Positions 27,060 through 39,500 of a DNA stretch of 64,000 bases are shown here, piece after piece. Both the position numbers and the translations under genes were made by a program. The number at the start of each line of letters is the position of its first letter. The stretch's first letter is position 1. The notes beneath the pieces were generated by a model. It made no database searches. It was not told the origin of the DNA and worked only from the letters and a program-made list of their open reading frames with translations. The stretch comes from Epinephelus fuscoguttatus (taxonomy: Eukaryota; Chordata; Actinopteri; Perciformes; Serranidae), in contig NC_064758.1 of the NCBI RefSeq assembly GCF_011397635.1, forward strand, positions 21,846,513 through 21,910,512, in the 5' to 3' direction.

Positions 27060-27835
27060 GCAACACATAAGAAACATCATGCCAAATATTGAATGCTCAG
27101 AGAGTGCTTAAGGCAGCAGAAGACAGGGGGGTGATGGGGAGGAAGAGGAAATATTGTGAAAGACCTCTCCATAAAATATACCATCGGCAGTTAGAGGAAG
27201 TGGCTTGCATCAGGAAATGTTAAGAGTGGCTAGGATAGGACAGTACAGAGGCCTTGATCCTTGCAGTACAAGAACAGGCCCTGAGCACCAGATCTACAAA
27301 GGCGGGGGTCGACCATAGCAGACAGGACCCCTGCTGCTGGTTGTGCAAAGAAGCCCCTGAGACAGTCCAGCACATAGTAGTAGGATGTAAGATGCAAGCT
27401 GGGACAGTGTACACTGAGAGGCACAACCAAGGGGCTGGGATAGTGTACAGGAACATCTGTGCCGAGTACGGACTAGAAGTCCCCAAGTTGTGTTGGGACA
27501 CACCACTGAATATGGGGGGAGGCATTAGCTTGTTCCAGAGGGACTTGGCATGGGAACCAGAGGGTCACTTGGTTACAGACCAAGTATGGAGTGTGGACTG
27601 GTTGCTGAAGAGGTGCCAGTTCACCTCCTGAGCACTGCCGAGGTGCCCTTGAGCAAGGCACTGAACCTTCAACTGCTCAGGGTGCCTGTCCAAGGCAGCG
27701 CCCTTGCTCTGTCATCTCATCATTTATGCATGTATAGGTCCTTCTTGTGCATGTTATTTCAGGCCTGTATGACAATGACAACAGAGTAGGACTGCACTCA
27801 TATGTATATATGGTTGAATGAATGAATAAATTAAA
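27060..27835 (+). mobile_element. 3' fragment of a non-LTR retrotransposon with restriction-type endonuclease
   Basis: The ORF at 27254-27631 reads ILAVQEQALSTRSTKAGV, CCWLCKEAPETVQHIVVGC (a C-x2-C-x8-H-x4-C knuckle) and VYRNICAEYGLEVPKLCWDTP. I recognise this as the C-terminal zinc-knuckle and start of the endonuclease region of R2/R4/Dong-type fish LINEs. The frame then breaks; the tail with gaggtgcccttgagcaaggc and gtataggtccttc to about 27835 is a common fish retroposon 3' end. The clade assignment is from memory. Confidence 0.7.
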
Positions 27836-28363
27836 AAAACAAACAATTATTGCATCCATAGGCGTTTCTAACCCATTTTTGGGGGTGAGATTTGAGAGAT
27901 TTTTATTTATTTATTTATTTTTTTTACTGTATGTCCCTTTTTAACAAGCTAGAAAAGTGTCAAAACCCTACAGTACTTGGTTGAAACGTAATATTTTAAC
28001 AACAAAAATACAGCATCCCCCCCGCCTCAAAAATGGTTTGATCCACCCCACCCCCACCCCCACCTTTCCCCGACTCAGCCTCTGAGCGCTCTATCTGCAC
28101 AGAGCAAAGGCGCTGTCTTCTAGAGTGGGGGATATGCAGTACCTGGCTTAAACCAGGATATGTGGCACATTTCTTAACTTCTACCACTCAATACAACACA
28201 TTATCATTACCAGTCCTCATTTTTGCTGCATTTAATCGCTGGTCACTGTTTATGTTGTTAGGTAGGAGTTAGCTGACGTTTTTTCTAGCTAGGAAACGTT
28301 ACAGGTGGTCAGTACCACTGTCCTCTGTTTGAATTGGAATGAGAGAAGGTAGCTGTTGTGTCT

Positions 28364-28597
28364 GGCCAAAACACACCGGCGGCGGCTCGACGTGCCGCGC
28401 CGCGGCACTTTACGCTATTGTCCTGTTTTTCCAGCGTCGCCGCCCTTGAAAAAGCGCTATTTTGTACTTCCCAGCTCCCGTACAATAGAAATCCGGTTGA
28501 TGCCCCGCAGCGCGACGCTTTTTGTGTGTGTTGGGAGCGGCATTTGACTCGCGTCAGTGACGCCGCCGTCATATGACGCCGCCGGTGTGTTTTGGCC
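28364..28597. mobile_element. GC-rich inverted-repeat element
   Basis: Arms 28364-28383 and 28578-28597 are perfect 20-bp inverted repeats (ggccaaaacacaccggcggc). The 234-bp interior is rich in CG (ctcgacgtgccgcgccgcgg) within AT-rich DNA and could pass for a CpG island. ORFs inside it are not genes. No clear target duplication. Confidence 0.8.
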
Positions 28598-28685
28598 TTG
28601 GCCTCACATGTGCATGTGTTAATATTAAAGCCAAGGTGCTACTGACTAGCTAACTGACTGGATGCCCATTAACATTATAACTCTT

Positions 28686-28688
<3 letters not shown>

Positions 28689-28733
<45 letters not shown>
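28689..28733. repeat. (GT)n microsatellite
   Basis: About 22 uninterrupted GT units. Confidence 0.98.
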
Positions 28734-28734
<1 letters not shown>

Positions 28735-28833
28735 CCAGTCTGCCTATCTAGAATGATGTTGTAAGTTGGATCAATGTATCAGTTTATAGATATAAAACGC
28801 ATTGTTTGGTTATTTGCCTTTTGGTTGACAGTA

Positions 28834-28836
<3 letters not shown>

Positions 28837-28871
<35 letters not shown>

Positions 28872-28880
28872 CAGAGAGAG
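28837..28880. repeat. (GA)n microsatellite
   Basis: About 16 AG units, one interruption, then a further short AG stretch. Confidence 0.97.
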
Positions 28881-29280
28881 GACTTTATTTATTAATATTC
28901 TTATTAGTATTTTTGGTACTCACTATAGGGGGCTGGTTTACTCCAGAAACATACATACTGTTTATGTGTATGTTGAGGAGCTGCTGTTTCAAAATGAGTT
29001 GTCTTCCCCCAGAAATTAGGGTTACGATATGTTTCTTTTATGATTCCAATCCATTCCTCTTTTGCTGTGACTCAAATAACCTTTATCAGATTTGATGGTT
29101 TAGTCACAGACTTTCCCAAAAAGAGTTGTGCTTTTCTTTCACAAATGTGGGAATGAAATTGCGTTAAAATGTACAAAACAGTGAAATTTATCTTGCCTGG
29201 CCAGGCAGCTCTCTGGGTGCTCAGCACCCCTAAACCTCTGATCCTAGAATCGCCCCTGATTGCATCATTGTCAGTAGTGG

Positions 29281-29776
29281 TATGTTACTAAAAGTACGGA
29301 ACTCAAATACTGTATTTAGGTGCAGTTTTGAGGTACTTGTACTTTACTTGAGTAGGCCTATTTCTACTTTATGCAACTTTATACTCTCATTAGACTGCAG
29401 TTAGAGGTCAAATATTGTACTTTTTACTCCACTACATTTATATGACAGCATCAGTGACTGGTTAGCTCAGATTCAGATTATTAATACAAAACATACATTA
29501 ACTAATAAAATATGACACTATTATAGATTAAGCTACCCAGCAATATATTTAGTAATGCAAATGAGCTCCACCTTTACCAGCTGCAACATCAAAGAAATGT
29601 AAGCCTACACATTAATGCATCAGTAATTATAGTCCAGTAAGAAAACATATATTTTGATGCTAATATGTTTGTACTTTTACTTAAGTAACATTCTGAATGC
29701 AGGGCTTTAACAAATTATTTTTATGCTGTGGTATTGCTGCTTTTACTCAGGTAAAATATCTTAATAACTCTTCCAC
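29281..29776. mobile_element. Teleost interspersed repeat of the acttttacttaagtaa type
   Basis: Contains tactttacttgagta, gtactttttactccactaca, ctccacctttaccagctgca and tgtacttttacttaagtaac in the order found in a common fish dispersed repeat, ending near aactcttccacc. Probably a DNA-transposon derivative; the termini are too diverged to define by eye. Confidence 0.6.
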
Positions 29777-29778
29777 CC

Positions 29779-30065
29779 TAAGATAAGATAAGATAAGATA
29801 AGGCATAAGTAGTAAAAAAATAAAATATAAAGCATATACAAGTATATAAATACATAAAGTGAGTAAACTACAAAAACAAAGAGCGGTACAATAAGCAAAC
29901 AGTATAAAAACACAAAGCAAAATGATGAGGAAGCAACAAAAAGAAGCAGGATAATAATAAAGGGACAAACTGAATGACTGATTTTACATTAACAACCGAT
30001 GGAAGTATAGATATTGCATAATATTGTTTAATAGTACTGATATTGCTTATTGATTATAAGCAGTA
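29779..30065 (-). mobile_element. Retroposon tail with (ATCTT)n
   Basis: Four to five aagat units at 29780-29801 followed by an A-rich body. Read on the minus strand this is an AT-rich 3' end finishing in a pentanucleotide repeat, similar in layout to the elements at 3413 and 18360. Confidence 0.45.
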
Positions 30066-33000
30066 AAAAATGAAAGCAAGACATAGCAGTGGCAGAATTT
30101 ACATTACTGCATTGATCAAATGTAGATATTTCATTAATATACACAGATACAGATATTAACACTACACATACAGTACTTACATTGTATTATTTAAATATTT
30201 AAGGAACAGAAGACTGCCTCATCACGGTATACTGTGCGAGGTGCAAAATCATCTAAGCTGGTTCTGCATTATTATCTTTTATTGTCCCCCCTGTTGTGTA
30301 GAGGAGACTTCAGTTATTTTAGTTAACATTTTGTTCACACAGTGTTTAACATAACAACCAGTGCTGACTCAATCAAATTACCATTAACTGACCCACTGCA
30401 AACATGGGGCCAGGAGAGGTTTCTGGGTCTGGGTGTATTAGTACAGTAAACCATACCAGTTACATCCACAATGCATTGGGCTCTGCTGGGGCCTGTTAAC
30501 AATCTTTTACCCTGGGGCCTCTCAACAGGTTAATCTGGTCATGGTGCTCCTCATATATTTGCTCAAGACACACTGATGGTAACAGCTGAAATGAAACAAA
30601 ACTCTTCATGCTGCTTCCAAAAAGGTGAACCTTTTAATTCCATATTTCAAAATGTCTTGAAAATGTTCAGGCACTAAATAATTTCTGTCAAATTAAACAA
30701 ACACAGGGTGAATGTGTGTAACTTTAATGATGTTTGAGTTTATAACTAACTGTAACTTTAAATATGATATTAATGTTAAGCATTGGAGTTGGCAGAGTGT
30801 AAAATGAGTCCATGGTGAATGCACTGTAATGGTAAAGGCTTTTCACTAGAGGTTGCTATTTCCACAGACACTACATTACTGAACTACCCCTTTTTATACA
30901 AAGCCAGCCATGTGTTTCCCATGACTCCCATCAGTGTAGGCTGAACTCATTCATACACTGGCTGCTCATGTTATTCCCTCAGTTCTGGTCAATGGAAACT
31001 CTTGTTTTGGGCTTAATAAACAGGGAAACTTAGGTACACTTGGTTCCATCCCTTAATTTAAGTACTTCCTTTCAACAAACCGTGCAGCCAAAAAGAAAAA
31101 TCTAGGTCCTTGTAGAAAGGCACGGCTCTCATCCTAACAGAGTACATCTCGAAGGAATAAGAGTGGCTTTGTTCTCCACCTTTTAATAGTTGACTGGGCT
31201 GCCGTGGGGGAGGGGCTGCAACTCCATTGTACAGTCCCTTTGTGGAGGAATGCTGCTCCACAGATCAGATTGTTTGGCTTTCTGAGTTAATATGGGAATT
31301 AAGAAAAACACAAGCAAGACTCAAAAACACACAGCAGATTTCAAGCACATTTCAGTGTAGCAAAGTTGTGGATTTAAGGTCAAGGTTTCAGAGCTTATGA
31401 AACTAATGAAACCTGTTCAACAGCTTTTTATTTTTGGCTGCGATGGAATGACACCATTTTATTGTTGATGCAGGCTCACAAACTTGTCAGACAGGTCGTG
31501 CCATACCAAAGGCTAAACATGAGCATAACCAAATACTCAGCATGACCATCTGATCCTTCCGTCCTCTACTGACAGAGTTTCAGCTGTCCTGCTGCTGGTA
31601 TGACTAGGCAGCTAGTCCCATACTGTCCAACTGGAAGCTTACAGAAAAGATGACCTGGGACAGTACAATGAAACCTAAAACTGCATGTCATTATATTTGG
31701 ACTACAGCTTGTGGTCTGTTGTATGAATCTATTCAGTCAGGGTCATGGCACCTATGGGTACAGGATTTTTTTCTCCCGCATCACATGACTAGCAGTCATG
31801 TGTTTGTTATGACCTACTGTCCCATCACATGCACAAATTTAATCAAGAACACAATGTGGCTCGTTGCAACCGGCAAAATGAATAAATATGATTTAAAAAT
31901 GCAGCACACTATATAAAAACATCCACTCTACTTAATTTACACGAGTTAAGATCATATGATCTTAACTCTGTTTTCCTCTTTGACCCTGTTCTAATAATAA
32001 TAATAATGATAATAATAATAATAATGATGTGAGCACAGTCACATACTCACCCTTCAGTTATCTCAAAATTGTTGAGGCACAAGTGCAGAGACATAAATTG
32101 AAATAAGTGATTTATTACCAAATATCTGCCATTAAAAAGGGGTCACTTACCAGTTTTATTACAAATTGTAAGTGCTACAACAATTTTCATCATATTTCGT
32201 GTTTTTCCCCTACATTGTTCATATATATTTGCATAAACAGAGCATTTAAAATAGTCCTTGTGCACAGGATTTCAGTTCATCGATGGCAGGACTGTTCCAC
32301 TGGTGGAGAGATTACTCAGATTCAGTGTGATTTAATCTGTTGTTTGAGCCTCCCAACATCACACCAGACCTAGATGTATAATCCCTGACAAAATAACCTG
32401 TGGCACGAGTGTGTAGATATGACAGTCTCATTTAAAACATGGCACGATACATGTGTTACTGTAGAATTTAATTTTGTACATATTGAAGGAATTAATCTGA
32501 AATGTCATAGAATCAGACACAGTTATCGCACTTATAAACAAAGGCTATACTGTAAACACGCCTTTGAATTCAAAGCAAAATGTCTAAAATGTAAAATGTC
32601 TCCCCATGACATTCACTTGTGAATTGTGTCTATGTATAAAATAAACTAAATTAAACTAATACTATCATGTGGTGAGGGAAATACTGAAATAAGTTAACAT
32701 GAGGGGGACAAGTTTATCATTTTGGACTCAGAAAAAATAAATTGGGAACACAAAAACTAAACATATATTTTTTTTAAAAATTTTTTTTTAACTTAACCTA
32801 TTTCTTACTTTGTGACTGACAGAGCCTGGTGGGTGGACTCATGGGGCTGAGACAATTAATTATAAAGCAGCACTAAATCATTAATTCCACCGCTATTACT
32901 GTGTGTGTACAGTCATTGTCAGCTTTGAAGGTTACCTTTATTTAAGTAAACATTATTCCCCACCGCAAATAAAACCAAAAGTGGCTGAAAATGCCATTTT

Positions 33001-33097
33001 AAGCTTTTTCTTGAAGTTTAAGTTCTGGCTGGTTGGACTTACATGATAGTATTGCACAACCTAACTCCGTTTGGTACCGTCCTTTTTCAGAATTTGA
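30066..33097. other. Gene-free spacer upstream of sort1
   Basis: No exon recognised; PSMA5, which lies between SYPL2 and SORT1 in human, is not visible. A (TAA)n/(TGA)n microsatellite lies at 31992-32028 and a T/A run near 32767-32790. The minus-strand ORF at 31058-31261 has no ATG start and no recognisable domain. Confidence 0.5.
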
Positions 33098-33135
33098 CCA
33101 ATCAGAGCAGCAAACAGGTGGACGCACCAGCCAAT
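33098..33135. promoter_or_regulatory. Two CCAAT boxes upstream of sort1
   Basis: CCAAT at 33098-33102 (gaccaatcag) and 33131-33135 (gccaatcac), 33 bases apart and about 380-415 bases before the sort1 ATG, both with the flanking bases that NF-Y prefers. Probably part of the sort1 promoter; the transcription start is not placed. Confidence 0.45.
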
Positions 33136-33514
33136 CACAGCGGTTTCTCTCGGCATAGAGCATTACAACCCGTAGACACAATTTTGTGATCGTTACAGTG
33201 ATATAATGCAGGCTAACGAGTTGCAGCGCGAATATTAGGTGTTAGACACTCCGGTTAATTTGACAAATTGCGATTTTTTAAAACTGTTTTGTTAAAATTT
33301 TAAGCTAGTGGGAGCTTTGAGGGCGCTCCGTGTTTTCAAAGCCCGAAATAATCGCTGTCAGGAGGACTACTGTTTTGTTGATGTCATCCGCGGCAGAGCT
33401 GTAGCGACCTTCAATTTCTGGGCAAGACCGGGATAAACAAAGACTGTTTTTTTTTTACGTGTTTTTTCTGTCTTTGTTTGTTTTTTATTGTCGCCAGTGA
33501 CACCAGCAACGAGG

Positions 33515-36500
33515 ATGGGACTTTGGCTGCGCTGTATCCTGCTGTTATCTGTCTCCACTTTTACAGCCGGTGTAGATTTCCAGCTGGGATCCAAACCCTT
33601 CGGACAGTCGCTTTTCTCGAAGCGTTCAAACATTGAAGCAAAAGCTGCGAGCATCGTAAAGAGGTCTCTGCCCGCATGGCTGGCTCCATCACCAAACCAC
33701 AAGATAAAACGGAGAAGCACCGAGCAGGCGGACTCCTGCAAAGCTCTACAAGGATCTGACACCAAGTTAGCCGGCAACACCCACCGTGTAAGTTACCAAC
33801 TGAGGTCGTGTTTCCCTTCACACGTCTGACAATTAAATGAGCCTAGAGGAGATGATGCGCAGGTGCTAACCAGGTGCACAAATAGGCCTAATCAGCTATT
33901 CAGTGACCTTAGAAACCTGATGGGCTGTTTTCCACTCAACTGTAAGCCCTGAAGCCCAGGATAACAAATACAAGGAATTGCATTGCGGCTATATTTTTCC
34001 TGTAAGGGACTGTTCTTTATTTACCGGAGGAGGCGGGTGGCTCCTTTCTTCTTAAATTCTGACCCTCCTCGAAGCTACATTTTTTTTCTTGAGCCTCCCT
34101 TTGTGGACTGGCTGAAAATGCATGAATCTCCTTCCACCATAAATTAGTTATTACATTTTAAAAACTTATCCTCAGATGTAGGAAAGTTAAAAGCTGAAGA
34201 CGAAATCCTGGAGTCTGTTTTTCACCCTAAATGGTTTATTTTTGGCTAAATTTTAAACCAAGTGTAACTTTGTTGTGTAGTTTTGTTGGAATATTACTAT
34301 TTTAGGCTCAGATTGTGTGTTTGTCACTAGGCACTAATTCTTCAATTAGTCGACTAATCATTTTATTGAAAAATGTGTTAAAATGTTGAAAAATGTCGGT
34401 CTGTCTCTCCCAAACCCCAAAACTGCCAATATTTGAGCGTAAGAAGCTGCATTAAGAGTATTTTGGGGTACTTTTATAGTATTTTTCTATGAAAAATGAC
34501 TCAAACTGATTAGTCGACTACTAAAATAGTCACAGATTATTTTAATAGTCAATTAGCCTTCGATGAGTCGACTAATTGTTGCAGCCCTATTTGTCACACA
34601 CGATGTGTCTGAGGACTATCAGAAATTTGAAAATCCAATATTGATTTGTGTTTTTACTGTTTCTGGCTATGATAAATGGTGTAAGTTTGACGATTTAGAA
34701 AGAAAACATGCCCTCCAAATTCGCCAGATTTGAAATGCATGTTTTCTCTAAAATTGGTCGTAAAATAAATACAAAATATAGCCATTTAAATTCGTCTGCC
34801 CCTCTCCTAAACCAAAATAGATACTTATGTCCCTCCTCAGTCTTAAAAAAATAATTTGACATGTCTTCCCCTTTTTTGCACCACTCCCTGCTCCCATCAT
34901 AAGTAAGAACAGTCCCTAAAACAAAATACTTAATTAAAGATCCAAAATGACATTCAACATCCAAATCTCTCTTTCTATACCTCTCTCAATGTTCAGCCAA
35001 CCATTAAAGGTACCATCTCGCCTTTCTGTTGCCTACCAATTCTGGACTGCTATGATTTTTTTGTCTTTAATATTTGGTGCAGTGAAACACAGTGTAGGGA
35101 AACAGTAACAGCGCCTATTTTCCTCATGCCATAAGACCAACGTAGGCTCCACTGAAGCACTGCCAGACTGGTTTACCTCTCAAATGCTCCATTATTGGCC
35201 ATGACCTATATCTTATTCTTCTCCAGAATGGAGCTGTATTCTGTATTTAAGGATCCACCGAGACTGAATCTGCCCCAGTGCTGACAGGGAAATGTGCCCA
35301 GTGGGATCCATGTGACTGGCTGTGTGGTAGTTATTTTGTAATTAAAAGCTGTGTTTGTTTGAGAGTGAGAGCAGTTAGCGAGCAGGAAGTCTGTTAGGAT
35401 ACAGACAGACTACAGTGTTTTGTTTTTACTAGCAGTGAAATCCTGGGTAGGAGAGGAGGCTAAGTGGTCTCACCAGATATGTAATGGATTTCACTGTTTT
35501 TAGCACTTTACCCTGGAAGTGAAACCCCCAAATTAATGTGGCTTATAAAAATATCTATGCAGCTATGCAATGCTCTCCTCAAAACAATCAGGAGGCTAAG
35601 ACCTCAGTAGAGTCCTGTGTTGCTTATTTTCCTAGCTCCTCACTGCCATGTGATCAACTTTGCATTGCAGGCTTTGTATACTTGGCCTCGGTAATCTAAA
35701 GTTGACAGAATTCCTGTCACGTCATTCCCCTCGAGGATACTGTTACAGGTCCCACTGGTGCCGGAGCTGCTTACAGCATGAGTTGCTGATACGGACCTGC
35801 CTAAACTGTTTGTGAACGTTCACATGGTTGAAGAATAGGATTGCAACTGTATGAAATTTTTATAATATGATAATCGTCTCAGAAAAAATTGCAGTTTTAC
35901 AGTATCACAGTATGAAGGTGTTACACCATTATTATGATTTACAGTGGCCTGTGAAGGAATGAGAAAGGTTTTTGTTTGGGTAAACAAAAAGTTATGTGTA
36001 AAAAGTTTGACAGGTGGTTGAGAAGGAAAGGAGATACACATGCCTGGCTGAATTTTTCCCACTACTGTAGATAAGCAAATGTACATTTATCAGCGGTTAT
36101 CAAATAAGAACAGAAGTTGCAGCAAACTGCACAATACATGCCTAATAAATGCCTGTAGCTCATGTGTCCAGGTTTACTGAAATGCTCGCCTGCCCTTAAG
36201 GTCATAAACTTTGACTTTACTCGTCACCATTTTCTTGCGAGTGCCCAAATGGTAATGAGCGTATACAACTTTCATTGACATGAGAAGGAAGTGAGGTGAC
36301 TCACTCCTTAGCTAATTCCATCATCAGCGCCAAAAAAGGACATGTTGAAGGGAATACTTCACCCACAAAATGGCAATGGCAACCCTGTGAGGAATAATGG
36401 GCCACTGATATGGGTTTCAGTAATCAAGACTCTTACATCACGCAGCTGGACTCTCTCTGAAAATAAAAGCAAAAGTATTTTCATTATAGCCACACTGCTG

Positions 36501-39500
36501 AATGGACTTGATATGCACAAGACTGTCGTCAAAGTGAAAGTCTGATTCTTGACCTCAGTTTTTAATGTGGTGTGCAGTCGTCGTATTCACAAGTCTGTGC
36601 TGAGAGCAACTGGCTCAAAGCCTTGTGTTTGCTGAAATGCTTGTGTGTTTGATAAGTGGTGCTTCACTTTTTACACTTTGTCATCTCTTCTTAACCACAT
36701 GGTGAGGGGAAACATGGTGCCAGTCAAAGCAAAAATACAGTCTGGAAGCAAAATTCACAATTAGGTTTTGACTGCAGTTTATAACTGTGTGGTCAGATCA
36801 TCCCTTCCTGCCAGCTGGACGCCAACTCCTCTCACAATTTAGTGTCATTCACACAGTTGTGTAGACATACTGCTTAACTGCTCCTGTGATTTTTATGCAC
36901 AATGTTTATTTCTAATGTATTTTTTGTCTTTTTTTAGTATACTTTCAATGACCTGAGTGGGTCAGTGTCGCTGGCCTGGGTTGGAGATGGCACAGGGGTG
37001 AGTGTTCTTCTGTTTGCACCTAACATGCTTCTCATGCAGTGTTGCTCCTCTGTGATGTTAATAGGATAAACTTGGCTGGATTATTCAGTGAACTGTGTGA
37101 AAGTGGCACGGTAGTTTGCCTGTAAAGAACCTCGAGGATTACATAATGAGTTCCCTCACATCAGGGTCTAGTGCACATTAATAAATGATCCATGCTCCAC
37201 TTTCCTCAAGCTGAACCTTCTTCTCCTGGCAGGTCATCCTGGCTTTGACGACTTTCCAGGTGCCCTTCTTCATGCTAAGGCTCGGGCAGTCCAAGCTCTA
37301 TCGCAGGTAAGTCTCACGATCACACTTGTTGGAAAAACCACACGGTTTGCATTTGATTTGCATTTAATTTGGCTGCATCCACTCGTCTGCCAGTGAGAAC
37401 TATGGGAAGTCGTTTGAGGATGTGACCAGCCTCATCAACAACACCTTCATCAGATCAGAGTTTGGCATTGCTATTGGGAACTCTGGGAAAGTAAGTCACG
37501 TCCACATGAACAAACATATAGCACTTCTGTAATATGTGCCTGATGTAAAGACACTGTAACATCTTAACCTTTAACGTCCTGAATTTGGGGCTCTGGCTTT
37601 TAGGTGATCCTGACAGGAGAAGTGTCCGGAGATCAAACCTCTCGGATCTTTGTCTCCAGTGACTTTGGAAAGAGTTTCACACCCAGAGACCTGCCTTTCA
37701 TCCCCCTCATGCAGATCACATACAACCCTGAGAACGCCAATGTGTTGTTGGTCCTCAGCAACAACGTAAGTAGTGAATGTTAAAGAGCTGAAGATTTATT
37801 TGGAAGGAAAAGTTAGCTAGTATATATAAACTTAAAACCTCTAGCTCTGTGTGCAGGTAACTCAGATAAGTAACAACAGATTCCTGCAGATACTTAAAAT
37901 TAAAATTATTCATCTAAAATAAGGCCTTAATTGGTATTAAAATGTCTTAAATCTATCTTTCAAAAGCCTTAAAAGTGTCAGACATGGAAAGAAGATTTTT
38001 ATGAATCCTTTTTTTCTGACATTGCGTTGTTAAGTCTCAAAACAATGGGTGACATCTAATTTTTTTGTAAATAATTTACTAATCCTTCTCACATTAACAC
38101 ATTAAAGTCACCCAGCTCAGGATAGCCAAACAAACAACATTCTGTTAGCTATCTGTCACTGTTCCCTGGACAACGTGGGGAAGTGCATAGTCGACAAAAA
38201 TTGGCCATTTGACAAAGACTTTGTGGTATGGCTAAAAACAATATAAGGCGAGAGGTTTTCCAAACCGGGCATGATGGGTATCAAGACAGTGGAATACCAC
38301 AAGCAGAGTGAGAAGCACAAACTTGCACAGCAAACCCATCAACAAACATGTGGGCAAAATTGTCCCTAACCCTGATTAACTGATGTTGGCTCATGTTTTT
38401 TTGTTATTGAATTTTGGTTATTGTAAAATTGGTCTTAAATATTATTCCCAGTGGCATTAAAAAGTCTTAACTTGCCTTAAGATGTGTGAACCCTGAATTA
38501 GTAATCGTAAATCTGTCATTAATTTAACAGGGTGAGCAAACTGAAACAAAGGTCAACATCTCACTTCCTCATAGCAAGAAAACTCCTGCTGGTCAACCAT
38601 TTGTTTGCACAGAGTACATTTATTAACATATTTATGGCATTTATGGGCCCCTCTAGTATTCCAGATTATGTGTGTCCCGTGTAAACAGTGGTATCTTTGC
38701 AGTTGAACCTTGAGTTCATCATTTGATAAGTCTTTTTTCCTGTCGTCAGAATGAACTGTGGCTGTCTGAAGATTTGGGCAGCAACTGGAAAAAGATCCAC
38801 GACATGGTGTGTCTTGTGAAATGGTAAGAGACTAGACAAGCTAATATTAGCATTAGCACCTTTGCCAGGTGCTCCGTAAACAAACAGCAGTGTCATTTAA
38901 TATCCCGAGTGTCTGTGACTCAGGGAAATATTTCTATTCAGTGAGAATAGAGAGGACAATGTTCTTATTGGTCTGGCATGTTGCAAAGATTTCCAGAAGT
39001 GATATCTGGTATCTGTTAGTCAGTTCTCCTTGGCTGTAATTTTAGTTCCTCCAAGAGGGTTATTATTACAGGTAGTTGAAGCCAGTAAAGCTCCACCCCT
39101 GTTTGCTGTGGAGCTTTATCACTGATCAAAGCAAAGCCTGTTTAACCGTGTTTGGTTTTGATATGCTAACTGCTAATGCTAAATGCTAATTGATAAATGT
39201 AAGATTTGTATAACATTAAATAACATGAGGCAAACATGTTCATAATTTTCCTCCCAAGACTTTTATTGTTGCTCCACCTTTGCGAAGTAGGCAGTAAAAC
39301 TGCATTGCAGTGACTGTTTGACTAGCTCTGTTGTTGCCAAGCCCTCGCAGCACTCCTGTTGTTTTAGAGGCACTTCCTGGTATGCATCACTTAGTAACCT
39401 TGGCTGCTCTGAATATCTTTCTAGTCACCTTTAAGGTTTTGTTTTCAAGGTCTCTGTGCTTGAGAGAACTGCATGTACAAAAATTTCTTCCTGAAACCTT

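Noticed and set aside
27254-27631. 125-aa ORF as a possible host gene
   Set aside because: Its zinc knuckle and YRNICAEYGLEVP motif mark it as the C-terminal part of a non-LTR retrotransposon; the frame breaks afterwards.
28358-28576. ORFs in the GC-rich stretch
   Set aside because: They lie inside a 234-bp inverted-repeat element on both strands, and the GC content explains the lack of stops.
31058-31261. 67-aa minus-strand ORF with varied composition
   Set aside because: Begins with GTG rather than ATG, has no clear splice sites, and no domain I can recognise. It could be revisited with RNA-seq.
33367-33829. Minus-strand ORFs over sort1 exon 1
   Set aside because: Opposite-strand shadows; the plus-strand frame has a signal peptide, a furin site and correct splicing to exon 2.
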